From Nocardia sp. NBC_01503 (GTDB lineage: Bacteria; Actinomycetota; Actinomycetes; Mycobacteriales; Mycobacteriaceae): DNA of 64,000 nucleotides. How positions within the stretch are numbered: position 1 is the first letter of the stretch; every line of letters starts with the position of its first letter. Below are positions 25,360 to 33,592 of the stretch, one piece after another. The position numbers and the translations under genes are program-made. The DNA is taken from assembly GCF_036327755.1 (NCBI RefSeq), contig NZ_CP109596.1, forward strand, positions 372,001-436,000, in the 5' to 3' direction. The notes below the pieces were generated by a model, which was not told the DNA's origin, ran no database searches, and was given only the letters and a program-made list of their open reading frames with translations.

Positions 25360-26235
25360 TCACCGCTCGAGAGTGGCCACCGCGCCCTGCAGGCGCTCCA
25401 GGTAGCGAGTGTTGATGGTCTCCAGGCCCAACAGGGCGACGAAATCGGCAACGGCGAACGCGGGATCGTGGGCGGGTTCGCCGCAGATCTCCGCGCCCAG
25501 GCGCAGATAACCGCTCAGCAGCGGCGGCAGCTTGGGGCGGGCCGGGGGCTCCAGCTCGTCCAGGGTCCGGCCCTGCACGACGACCGGGTTGAACGGGCGC
25601 ACGTGCCGATCGGCTTGCAGCGCATGCTTTTTCATGAGCAGGTCGCGTACGCCGCGCACATTCACCCCGGGCGCGTCCTGCGGAGTCTGCCGCATGGGCA
25701 CCGAGACACAGCCCATGATCCAGTCGTATCCGGTGAGCTGAATGTAGTGCAGGATGCCCGCCCACATGAGCGTCAGCACCGAACCGTTGCGATGGTCCGG
25801 CACCACACAGGCGCGACCCATCTCGACGATCCGGTTGCCGGTGGGATCCAGTGCGGCCAAATCGAATTCGGTCGCGGTGTAGTAGCCGCCAGCGGCGGTC
25901 ACCTTATCCGGCGGCAGCATGCGGTAGCAGCCGACGAACTGTTCGGTGAGCTCATCGCGGACCAGCAGATGGTCGCAGTGCTCATCGAAACGATCGGCAT
26001 CCAGGCCGGTGCCGTTGTCCGGAATGGTGAAACCCGGTTCGGCGGCGAAGACCTGATACCGCAGCCGCTGCGCCGCTTCCCGATGCTCGGCATCGGAGGA
26101 GACGACCAGGGAGTACTGGGAACGGCCGGTGGTGCGCGGCGGCTCCGGAGCTGTATATGACTCGCGTGGGAGCAGGCTGGAAGTCGACGCTGCCTTGGTG
26201 GTCATACGGTTGATCAAGCCAGTCGCAAACCGCAT
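25360..26235 (-). CDS. GNAT-type N-acyltransferase (OlsB/hemolysin-like)
   Basis: 291-aa protein of the ornithine-lipid-synthase-like acyltransferase family (acetyltransferase fold using acyl-ACP or acyl-CoA). Family features: YSLVVSSDAEHREAAQRLRYQVFAAE at the start of the domain, DRFDEHCDHLLVRD, VGCYRML, and EMGRACVVPDHRNGSVLTLMW. ATG 26235 chosen because GGAGG lies eight bases upstream; an in-frame extension to 26292 is unsupported. Co-transcribed with the PlsC-type gene downstream. In OlsBA systems this enzyme makes the first N-acyl bond, but the acceptor here is not proven. Confidence 0.85.
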   Translation of the reverse strand: MRFATGLINRMTTKAASTSSLLPRESYTAPEPPRTTGRSQYSLVVSSDAEHREAAQRLRYQVFAAEPGFTIPDNGTGLDADRFDEHCDHLLVRDELTEQFVGCYRMLPPDKVTAAGGYYTATEFDLAALDPTGNRIVEMGRACVVPDHRNGSVLTLMWAGILHYIQLTGYDWIMGCVSVPMRQTPQDAPGVNVRGVRDLLMKKHALQADRHVRPFNPVVVQGRTLDELEPPARPKLPPLLSGYLRLGAEICGEPAHDPAFAVADFVALLGLETINTRYLERLQGAVATLER

Positions 26236-26505
26236 CGGAGCAACCTCCGGATGGCCTCTCGATGCCAGTCCGGTGAACGCGACGCAGACCACACCCGGCG
26301 TTCATCCGAGCGCCTCCGAAAGTTCCCTACCAGGACAAACGCTCGTATCCCGACTGGGTACAACCCTCGCCCGAGCCCTCGCGGCGCATGCTTCGCGACG
26401 GCTGGAGAAGGGGACTCTACGCCTTCGCGTACGGGGTGTCAGCGCCGGGGTTCGCGGCATCGGCGCGGGCGGTCGAAGCCTGCTCCGGCGGCGGCGATGA
26501 GTCGG

Positions 26506-27549
26506 TCAGCGCCCGGTTCGGGCGGCGAACAGCAGAGCGGTATCGCCGAATTCGTGCCAGAGGTAACCGGAGTCCAGCGCGGCCCGGTAGGCGCGCCGCA
26601 CCACCTCCGATCCGGCGACCGCGTCCAGCAGATGTAGATGCGAGGCCCCGGGCGCGTGCCAGCCGGTTATGAGCCCGTCGACCACCCGCGCCGGATGCGC
26701 GCAACCCAGTACCAGGTCCGTCCAGCCCGCCGCGGCGTGCACCAACCCGTCTGCGCCGACGGCGGATTCGAGGGCGCGGGTGACCGTCGTGCCCACCGCC
26801 ACCACCCGCCCGCCGAGGGCGTGCGTGAGATTCACGAGTTCGGCGGTGAGCGCGGGGACCACGAAGCGTTCCGGGCTGGGCGGCTCCCCGGTCTCGGGCG
26901 AGGAAACCCCGGTGTGCAGGGTGATCGCGGCCAGGCCGATACCGCGCGCCACCAGATCGGTGATCAATGCGTCGGTGAAAGGCCGTCCCGCGCTCGGCAT
27001 TTCGGCGCTGCCGGGTTCGCGGCCGAAAACGGTGCGGTAGTACTCCGGCGACCAGCGTTCGGTGACATAGGAATACGTGATCGGACGGCCGTACCGGGTC
27101 AGCAGTGCGGGGACGTCGGTATCGATATCGGCGATCCACAGGCGCTGTGCGCCCGGGAACCACGGTCGGCGCAGTCTCGCACGGTGACCACCCGGAATCA
27201 GCACGCCGACACCGGCTTCCAGCGGCACGCCGGCCCAGGGTGTACCACTCGGGTCGCGTAGTTCGACCACCCAGCCGCCATCGTCCAGACGCGTCGAGAA
27301 GTGCAGGACCGCGGCATCATCGCCGTACCGGGCGGTGACGGCGGCCTTGACCATGGCCGAATTGTTCACCACGACAAGGTCTCCGGGCCGCAGGAAATCC
27401 GGCAGTTCGCGAAAGCGCGCGTGCGTCAACGCGCCCGCATCGCTGACCAGCAGGCGAACTTCGTCCCGGGCGAGCCCGCGCGCTTCCGGCGGACTGGTCG
27501 CGGTCAATTCCTCCGGCAGCGTGAACTCCACCGCCAGTTCCACCGTCAT
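26506..27549 (-). CDS. QueA-like SAM:tRNA ribosyltransferase-isomerase family protein, divergent
   Basis: 347 aa with the QueA start (FTLPEELTATSPPEARGLARDEVRLLV, RELPDFLRPGDLVVVNNS). In true QueA the conserved blocks are PTAGLHF and HVG.GTF.P; here they read PSAGRPF and HTGVSSPE, and the segment between domains is shortened. It may therefore catalyse a different reaction from epoxyqueuosine synthesis. The ATG overlaps the upstream SDR stop (ATGA), so the two are coupled, which is unusual for a tRNA-modification gene. No tgt or other queuosine genes are in the window. Confidence 0.8.
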   Translation of the reverse strand: MTVELAVEFTLPEELTATSPPEARGLARDEVRLLVSDAGALTHARFRELPDFLRPGDLVVVNNSAMVKAAVTARYGDDAAVLHFSTRLDDGGWVVELRDPSGTPWAGVPLEAGVGVLIPGGHRARLRRPWFPGAQRLWIADIDTDVPALLTRYGRPITYSYVTERWSPEYYRTVFGREPGSAEMPSAGRPFTDALITDLVARGIGLAAITLHTGVSSPETGEPPSPERFVVPALTAELVNLTHALGGRVVAVGTTVTRALESAVGADGLVHAAAGWTDLVLGCAHPARVVDGLITGWHAPGASHLHLLDAVAGSEVVRRAYRAALDSGYLWHEFGDTALLFAARTGR

Positions 27550-28232
27550 GACGCCACCGGCAGTTCCGAGGCCACATACCGGCCGCTCGGCGGTCTCGTA
27601 TCGAGCAGGTGGAGCAGCGCGGGGACAACGGTTTCCGGCTCCGGCCGGTCGGAGATGTCCTCGCCCGGGAACGCCGCCTGATGCATGGCCGTACGCATAT
27701 CGCCCGGATCGAAACTGTAGATCCGCAGCTCCGGATGCTCCGCGCCGAGCACGGCCGTGAGCTGATCCAGCGCCGCCTTGGACGCCCCGTATCCACCCCA
27801 GCCGGGATACGCGCCGACCGCGGCATCGGAGCTGATATTCACCACCGCACCGCCGGCGGCCCGCAGCAGCGGCAGCGTCAGCTGCAGCACCTCCAGGGGC
27901 GCGATCACATTGGTGTCGAGGACCGCGACGAGCTCTTCGATCGGATACTTCTCCAGCGGCGGCAACGGGCTCGGCCCGAGCGCGCTGGCATTGTTGAGCA
28001 CCAGATCCAGGGGCTCGGATCCAATGGCCCGGGCCAGTTGCTCGTGGTGCGCGGGATCGGCGATATCGCCGGTCACCGCCACCGCGCCGGTCACCGCCCG
28101 CACCTTCGCCAATTCCCGCGCGCCGCGGGCGGTGATGATCAATTGCCAATCTCGCTCGGCGAGGGCGTGCGCGACCGCACGACCGAAGCCCGCCGATGCC
28201 CCGGTGATCAGGGCTCTCTTGTTTTCCGACAT
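27546..28232 (-). CDS. Short-chain dehydrogenase/reductase
   Basis: 228-aa Rossmann-fold oxidoreductase. NAD(P)-binding TGASAGFG at residues 10-17, NNAS structural motif (LVLNNASALG), catalytic Ser in NISSDAAVG, and YxxxK as YGASK. A basic Arg following the second strand (ITARGARELAK) suggests NADP(H). Start ATG 28232 (MSENKRAL) preferred over an in-frame extension of nine codons. Coupled by four bases to the QueA-like gene, so the two probably act in one process; substrate unknown. Confidence 0.9.
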   Translation of the reverse strand: MSENKRALITGASAGFGRAVAHALAERDWQLIITARGARELAKVRAVTGAVAVTGDIADPAHHEQLARAIGSEPLDLVLNNASALGPSPLPPLEKYPIEELVAVLDTNVIAPLEVLQLTLPLLRAAGGAVVNISSDAAVGAYPGWGGYGASKAALDQLTAVLGAEHPELRIYSFDPGDMRTAMHQAAFPGEDISDRPEPETVVPALLHLLDTRPPSGRYVASELPVAS

Positions 28233-28302
28233 AACGCCATCGTGAAACCTGAACCTCACTTCAGGTCAAGGAATTTCACCGACGGCAAACCACAACGACA
28301 GG

Positions 28303-28484
28303 TCAGGCGTTTTCGCGGGCGAAGCTGCGCGCGCCGATCACCATCAGGAGCAGGGCGAGCGCCACGGTTTCGCCCAGTCGTCCGCATGCCAGGACAGCAA
28401 TTCACGCCGGACGTCGAACCCGTGCACCGGCGCAAGCATGCGCACCACCGCCAGCACCAGCAAACGTGTTGTAGGAACAGCCAT
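28303..28484 (-). pseudogene. PadR N-terminus fused by deletion to a membrane-protein C-terminus
   Basis: From ATG 28484 the frame reads MAVPTTRLLVLAVVRMLAPV, then HGFDVRRELLSWHADDWA, the start of a PadR-type regulator, and stops at 28344 after 46 codons. A shifted frame then gives LGETVALALLLMVIGARSFA plus a short tail and a stop at 28303, which resembles the end of a transmembrane protein. A deletion that removed the middle of two neighbouring genes would give this. Confidence 0.6.
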
Positions 28485-28493
28485 ATGCGCAGG

Positions 28494-30080
28494 TTAGCGC
28501 GCCCGATACCGCCTGCGGCTGGAGGCTTGGTCGTCCGGATCAACCAATCCCACCGGCTTACCGTCGCGCACCACGAACAGCAGCGTGCTGATCGGGGCAT
28601 TGCCGTACGTATCATCGGCGAAGGTGCGCGAGACCAGGCGCAGCATCTGCTGTGTCGACTCCATGGTGTCGAGGGTGCTGCGCGGGAACGCGTACAGGAT
28701 GGTGCGCCGCGGCACCGAGACGATGATCTCCTGGGTGCCGAGTAGTCGATGCGCCTGCCGCAGAGCGGCGGGATCGAGCAGCTTCTCCGCGGAGAAGGTA
28801 TGACCGGAGCAGGTGGCGACCCGCAACCATTGCAGCTCGGTGAACTGCCATTCGTAATGCAGCGCAGCGAGATTGGCCAGGGCGCGTTCCGACAATCGCT
28901 CATCGGTCGCCTCGGGGTGATCGTCGAGGATCACCTCGTATCTGTCGGGCAGATTGTGCGCGTACGCGATGACAACACGCTGCTGCTCCGAGCCGAGCGT
29001 GAAGTGCGGGGCCTGCGCCGCGTCCGGCCAGTTCGACGGTTTCAACAGTGGGTACACATCCGCGAGCCGATCGGCGGCGGGTCTGGGGCGCGAAGGCGCT
29101 TGCCGCACCTGGGAATCGGGTCGCTGGTCCAACGCGCCGGCCTCGACGATGCGAATGTTCTGATCGGTGTCCATCACCATCAGCCGGTAGTCGATGCGGA
29201 CCTCATCCTCGGCCGACGCCACGGGCAGATCCGGGTCGGTGCGCACCATGGCGCGTACGAACGGCTCGGTGCCACGCTGCACCCGTCGCCCGTCGACACA
29301 ATGAAAGTCCAAGCTGCTGCTCAAATCCTCGACATCGAGAATCACATCCACCACCAGCAGATGGTTTTCACCGAGGCGGCCGATGAAATCCACGGTCCGA
29401 TCACGTACCGGCCAGGACGCATCTGCTCCGGTGAGAATCTCCGCGTTCCGACCGCGCAAATAGTCGAGTCCGAGGATCGTTCGAATCTCATTGCTGCTCT
29501 TGGCCACCGCCCTATCCATCTCCAGCAGTTTGCGATTCGCCCGGGCGAAATCGGCGAGCACCGACGGTGCGGCGGCACGCAGCTCCTCCAGCGCGTAGTT
29601 CCCGAGACTGAGCAGCCCCAGATCCGCGCGCTCCTCGGTGCCCTCGGTCCAGGTCTCCGCGGTCAATTCCAATGGCAGCCATAATTCCTGGATCTCGCGC
29701 ATCACCGCGATCACGGCGGCGGCGACCAGCTCGTAGTCGGAAAACCGTGCGGGCCATAGCAGCTCGCGGCGCCAGTTACAGGGCGCATCCGGATCGGGGG
29801 TGTCCCAGCCGAGCGCGCGCAACCGCGCGGAGGCCGCGTCCGCCGCCCGCTCCCCGGCATCGGCGACCACCTCGCAGTACAGGTAGTCACTACCCCGGAC
29901 GAACTGGGCCGACAGCTCACCGCGGGCACTGAGCAGCAGGAAGCTGTCCACTGGCAGATTGAACAGCGTCCACCCCAGCGCCGCCGAAAACCATTCCCAT
30001 ACCTCGGATTCCGGCGATCCCGCCCCCGCCGGTCCCCGATCCTCGAAAGTTCCGCTCCCCACCCGACTACTCCCTCCCAT
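28494..30080 (-). CDS. Large uncharacterised protein, TY-Chap-like and DUF1444-like parts
   Basis: 528-aa soluble protein. The N-terminal ~130 residues (VWEWFSAALGWTLFNLPVDS, LLLSARGELSAQF, YLYCEVVAD) recall the actinobacterial TY-Chap chaperone-like domain; the C-terminal ~180 residues (NLPDRYEVILDDHP, LSERALANLAALHYE, LLGTQEIIVSVPRRTILYAF) recall DUF1444-type proteins. The centre contains a helical region (LDYLRGRNAEILTG) and an Asp-rich sheet. No catalytic motif, signal peptide or membrane segment. ATG 30080 chosen. A terminator-like hairpin separates it from ndh upstream. Domain assignments are impressions from memory. Confidence 0.7.
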   Translation of the reverse strand: MGGSSRVGSGTFEDRGPAGAGSPESEVWEWFSAALGWTLFNLPVDSFLLLSARGELSAQFVRGSDYLYCEVVADAGERAADAASARLRALGWDTPDPDAPCNWRRELLWPARFSDYELVAAAVIAVMREIQELWLPLELTAETWTEGTEERADLGLLSLGNYALEELRAAAPSVLADFARANRKLLEMDRAVAKSSNEIRTILGLDYLRGRNAEILTGADASWPVRDRTVDFIGRLGENHLLVVDVILDVEDLSSSLDFHCVDGRRVQRGTEPFVRAMVRTDPDLPVASAEDEVRIDYRLMVMDTDQNIRIVEAGALDQRPDSQVRQAPSRPRPAADRLADVYPLLKPSNWPDAAQAPHFTLGSEQQRVVIAYAHNLPDRYEVILDDHPEATDERLSERALANLAALHYEWQFTELQWLRVATCSGHTFSAEKLLDPAALRQAHRLLGTQEIIVSVPRRTILYAFPRSTLDTMESTQQMLRLVSRTFADDTYGNAPISTLLFVVRDGKPVGLVDPDDQASSRRRYRAR

Positions 30081-30129
30081 CGAATACTCGCACCATACAA
30101 CGGGTGTCCGACAGGTTCCGGGCATAAGA

Positions 30130-30160
30130 GAGCCGCCCGGTGGGGACTACCGGGCGGCTC
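30130..30160 (-). terminator. Rho-independent terminator after ndh
   Basis: GAGCCGCCCGGT (30130-30141) pairs perfectly with ACCGGGCGGCTC (30149-30160), seven-base loop. It starts 15 bases after the ndh stop on the minus strand; the T content that follows (TCTTATG) is modest. Confidence 0.8.
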
Positions 30161-30175
30161 ATTTCGGCGGCAGGC

Positions 30176-31468
30176 TCAGGCCGCGCGGGGCGGTTCCAAA
30201 GCCTGTGCCACCGGGGCCTTTTCGACCTCGCTGAAACCGGGGCGACCGGTGCCGATGAAGGCGACCAGCCAGGAGAAGACCGCGGCGAAGCGGTTGCGGA
30301 ACCCGACCAGGTAGAACAGGTGCACCGCGAGCCAGGTGAACCAGGCGATGGTGCCGCTGAACTTGATCTTGTCATTGATCTTGGTGACGGCGCTGAAGCG
30401 GCTGATCACCGCCATGCTGCCCTTGTCCCAGTAGGTGAACTCGGTGGCGGCCTGCTTCTTACCGCGGATGATGTCCGCGACGTGGCGGCCCTCCTGCATG
30501 GCGACCGGCGACTGACCCGGGTAGCCCTTGAGCGAGGTCATATCGCCGATGGCGTAGATATCGGCGTGCGCGCCGACGGTGCAGTCCGGATTGATCAGCA
30601 GTCTTCCGGCACGGTCGGTTTCACAGCCGGTGGCCTCGGCCAGCAGCTCGGCGAAGCCGCCCACCTGTACGCCCGCCGACCACACCACGGTCTCGGCGGC
30701 GATGCCGCGCTCCACCCCGTCCTTGCTCTTGACGGTCACCTTGCCCTCGTCGATATCGGTGACGAAGGTGTCGACCAGCACCTCGACGCCGCTCTTGCTG
30801 AGCGAGCCCTTCGCGTACTCCGACAGTCCGCCGCCGAACGGGGGCAGCACCACGCCCGCGCCTTCGACCAGGATCACCGAATCATCGGTGTGGTAGTACC
30901 TTTTCGCGAGTTCCTTGAGCTGGCCCGCGACCTCGACACCGGTCGCGCCCGCGCCGACCACCACGAAGCTGAGCAGGCGGCGGCGGGTCTCGGGATCGGC
31001 GGTCTTGGCCTCGGTGAAGACGCGATCGATCTGCGCGCGCAGCGCCTTGGCATCGTCGATGGTCTTGAGCGAGTAGGTCTTGTCGGCGAAATCGTCACGG
31101 CCGAAATAGGACTGGCTGGCGCCGGTGGCGGCGATGAGCGAGCCGTAGCGGATCTGCCGGGTGCCCTCGGCGGTTTCGTAGGTGAGGATCGCGTTCGGGG
31201 CGTCGATGGCGGTGACCTTGCCGATACGGGTCTCGCCGTTCTTGTGATGCTTGAGGATGTTCTTGATGGGCGGGGCGATCTCATCGGAGGCCAGCACACC
31301 CGTCGCAACTTGGTAGAGCAGCGGCTGGAAGAGGTGTTCGGGGGTACTCGAAATCAGAACGTACGGAACTCCCGACTTATTGAGCTGCTTGGCGGCGGCA
31401 AGCCCACCGAAGCCCGATCCGACAATGACAACCTCAACGGTCTCGACACCCGCACCCACGTACGACAT
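30176..31468 (-). CDS. ndh: Type II NADH dehydrogenase (NDH-2)
   Basis: 430-aa FAD enzyme that passes electrons from NADH to menaquinone without pumping protons. FAD loop VIVGSGFGGLAAAKQL (about 14-29), second Rossmann motif VVVGAGATGVEVAGQL for NADH, IYAIGDM for FAD, and the quinone-site region AMQEGRHVADII. A hydrophobic amphipathic C-terminus (IAWFTWLAVHLFYLVGF) binds the membrane. Length is normal for mycobacterial Ndh. Divergent from a LysR gene 113 bases away, which may regulate it; a strong terminator follows. Confidence 0.93.
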   Translation of the reverse strand: MSYVGAGVETVEVVIVGSGFGGLAAAKQLNKSGVPYVLISSTPEHLFQPLLYQVATGVLASDEIAPPIKNILKHHKNGETRIGKVTAIDAPNAILTYETAEGTRQIRYGSLIAATGASQSYFGRDDFADKTYSLKTIDDAKALRAQIDRVFTEAKTADPETRRRLLSFVVVGAGATGVEVAGQLKELAKRYYHTDDSVILVEGAGVVLPPFGGGLSEYAKGSLSKSGVEVLVDTFVTDIDEGKVTVKSKDGVERGIAAETVVWSAGVQVGGFAELLAEATGCETDRAGRLLINPDCTVGAHADIYAIGDMTSLKGYPGQSPVAMQEGRHVADIIRGKKQAATEFTYWDKGSMAVISRFSAVTKINDKIKFSGTIAWFTWLAVHLFYLVGFRNRFAAVFSWLVAFIGTGRPGFSEVEKAPVAQALEPPRAA

Positions 31469-31535
31469 GACAGCCTCCTTCTCTCATGACTAACCGTGAT
31501 TCGGAACGCGGATGTTCCAGGGGTCAGGGCGCATA

Positions 31536-31562
31536 ATCAATATGACTCTTATCTACATTGAT
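31536..31562. promoter_or_regulatory. Possible LysR box in the ndh/lysR divergent region
   Basis: ATCAAT (31536-31541) and ATTGAT (31557-31562) form an inverted repeat with a 15-base spacer, ending 19 bases before the lysR GTG. Placement in the divergent gap fits autoregulation by a LysR protein. AT-rich, so chance matches are possible. Confidence 0.4.
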
Positions 31563-31581
31563 CATGAATTGGAGAACTGCC

Positions 31582-32439
31582 GTGGAGCTGCGACAGCTGG
31601 CCTACTTCGTCGCCGTCTGCGAGGAGCTCAGCTTCAGCCGGGCGGCGACCCGCTGCTTCATCTCGCAGTCGGCCATCAGCCACCAGATCGCGCGGCTGGA
31701 AAGGGACCTCGGGGTACCCCTTTTCGAACGGTCCACAAGATCGGTCGTACCCACCGACGCGACCACTCGGCTACTTCCTCTTGCAAAGCAAATGCTGAGC
31801 CTGGAATCCGCCATTCGCGCAGCTGTACGCGCCTCCGGCCCACGAATTCGCCTCGCCGCCAATATGAGCTTCGCAACAAGATCGCTCTCCGCCATCGCCG
31901 GAGCACGCGAGGCGCATCCGGGCGCGGAGATCGAATTCGTCATCAAACCCTTCCGCCAGCGCATTCAAGCCGTAGCCGACGGCGATTGTGATCTCGCTCT
32001 CATCCGAGGCAGCGTGGACCAGCCCGGTTTGACCGTGGAAAAACTCTGGGTGGAAGACCTCGTCATAGCCACCTCCACCGCCCACCCCCTCGCCGGTCGC
32101 ACAGATGTGACGCTCGCCATGCTCAGCGCCTATCCGCTATTACTCCCCGGCGAACACGACCAAGTGCTGTTACACAATGTCGTCCGCTCCGCCTTCGCCG
32201 ATCTCCCCACCGGCCCCGCCTACGGCCCACCCATCCCACCCGACCACACCGCCACCATGGAGCTCATCAACCGCCCCGACGCCTGGACCATCCTCTACGC
32301 CGACAGCCACACCGAAGGCATAGCCACCCTCCGCCTCACCGGCCACCCCCTCCGAGTCCCGGTCTCCGCCGTAATCCGCAGCGACCTCCGCCCCTCCCCC
32401 ATCCTCACCACCCTGCTCGCAGCCCTGCACTGCGCGTGA
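31582..32439 (+). CDS. LysR-family transcriptional regulator
   Basis: 285-aa regulator with the usual N-terminal helix-turn-helix (VELRQLAYFVAVCEELSFSR, CFISQSAISHQIARLERDLG) and a periplasmic-binding-like effector domain (about 90-285). GTG 31582 is chosen: GGAGAACTGCC places GGAG seven bases upstream and the family always begins with an (M)ELRQL-type sequence. An upstream TTG at 31558 is in frame but unsupported. It is divergent from ndh, so regulation of NADH oxidation is a testable idea. Effector unknown. Confidence 0.9.
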   Translation: MELRQLAYFVAVCEELSFSRAATRCFISQSAISHQIARLERDLGVPLFERSTRSVVPTDATTRLLPLAKQMLSLESAIRAAVRASGPRIRLAANMSFATRSLSAIAGAREAHPGAEIEFVIKPFRQRIQAVADGDCDLALIRGSVDQPGLTVEKLWVEDLVIATSTAHPLAGRTDVTLAMLSAYPLLLPGEHDQVLLHNVVRSAFADLPTGPAYGPPIPPDHTATMELINRPDAWTILYADSHTEGIATLRLTGHPLRVPVSAVIRSDLRPSPILTTLLAALHCA

Positions 32440-32517
32440 ATTCGCACGACGCCGCCGACTATCTTTGGTTCGATCATGTCGAGCCATGGTGAAAGTGGTT
32501 CGGAGGTAGGGGGAGTC

Positions 32518-33144
32518 ATGAATCCGTGTCCGCGCTGCGGAATGCTCGACCAGGTCCGCGGCATTCGCGCGATCATGCAGAACGAGGTGCGGCGCACCAC
32601 CTTCGTCGGCCAGATCAGGCTGCACGGCCATCACGGTCCGCTGCGCGGCTCGATGAACCAGCAAATCGTCCAAGGTAATTCGCTCACCGACGCGCTGGGC
32701 GCGGTGGTATTTCTCGAACCGCGATACGCCGATCCGACCCGCGACAAGCGCAGCGTGTGGTTGATCCTCGCCGCGTTCGCGATTCCATTCGCCGTGGCCG
32801 CGCTCGGCGCGGGGCTGCTGGCTCACGGATTCTTCAGCTTCATCCTCTATGTGCTCATCGCGCCGCTGATCATCGTTCTGATCACGGTACCGGCAATCCA
32901 ATTCATCACCCGCAGACTCGATGCGGCGGCGACGGCGGCCGATTCGGAGAAGATGCGCGGGCGCGAGCGGGGCGCGCGGCGATTCGCCCTCTGGGAGTCG
33001 CTCTCCTACTGCGGGCGTGATCATCTGGTCTACGACCCGCGCTACGGTGTGAGCTTTCCGCCCGAGGGGACCACGGGATATCTGTTCCACAGCATCCCGG
33101 AGACCGAATTCGCCGTGAATGTCGATGAGGTGCGGCGCTATTGA
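32518..33144 (+). CDS. Zinc-ribbon membrane protein of unknown function
   Basis: 208-aa protein with an N-terminal zinc-ribbon half (MNPCPRCG); a second Cys pair is not visible, so metal binding is uncertain. Two transmembrane segments follow at about residues 82-105 (VWLILAAFAIPFAVAALG) and 108-130 (FFSFILYVLIAPLIIVLITV), then a soluble C-terminal domain (residues 135-208). GGGGAG lies directly before ATG 32518; an in-frame ATG at 32476 would add 14 residues. No family recognised. It lies close to a DUF1707 membrane protein but 37 bases and a separate leaderless-type promoter intervene. Confidence 0.7.
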   Translation: MNPCPRCGMLDQVRGIRAIMQNEVRRTTFVGQIRLHGHHGPLRGSMNQQIVQGNSLTDALGAVVFLEPRYADPTRDKRSVWLILAAFAIPFAVAALGAGLLAHGFFSFILYVLIAPLIIVLITVPAIQFITRRLDAAATAADSEKMRGRERGARRFALWESLSYCGRDHLVYDPRYGVSFPPEGTTGYLFHSIPETEFAVNVDEVRRY

Positions 33145-33181
33145 GCCGACAGGCCGGGTGCGATCGACTTAGGCTGAGACC

Positions 33182-33592
33182 GTGAGCCAGGAGAATATGC
33201 GGGCCTCGGATGCTGATCGCGAGCAGATTGTCACCAAACTGCGGGTGGCGATGGATGACGGGCGGATCAATCTGCACGAGTTCGATGAGCGGGTGCAGCA
33301 GGTTTACGCTGCGCGGACCTACGGGGAGTTGACGCCGGTTCTGGCTGATCTGCCCGCGGTGCGGAGCTCTCGGTCGGGGCCGAAGGTGGCTGTCGAACCC
33401 GGGATGTTTCCGACGTGGGTGAAGATCATGTGGACGCCGTGGGTGTTCGTGAACATTCTGTGCGTATTGATCTGGCTGGCAACGGGGATGGGGTATTTCT
33501 GGCCGTTCTGGGTGGCGGTGCCGTGGGGGTTGGCACTGTTCATTCCGAGCACGGTGGGGTACCTGGTCAACAAGGACGGCCAGCGGGGTTAG
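33182..33592 (+). CDS. DUF1707 (SHOCT-like) membrane protein
   Basis: 136-aa protein. N-terminal DUF1707 domain (residues 5-58: MRASDADREQIVTKLRVAMD, DGRINLHEFDERVQQVY, LADLP), often found on actinobacterial membrane or regulatory proteins, then two transmembrane segments at about 78-98 and 103-124. GTG start; a TAGGCT box (33170-33175) lies exactly six bases before it, which predicts a leaderless transcript. The stop overlaps the convergent kinase gene by four bases. Role unknown. Confidence 0.85.
   Translation: MSQENMRASDADREQIVTKLRVAMDDGRINLHEFDERVQQVYAARTYGELTPVLADLPAVRSSRSGPKVAVEPGMFPTWVKIMWTPWVFVNILCVLIWLATGMGYFWPFWVAVPWGLALFIPSTVGYLVNKDGQRG

Noticed and set aside
24355..26160. 601-codon plus-strand frame
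   Set aside because: Antisense to two acyltransferase genes with clear catalytic motifs.
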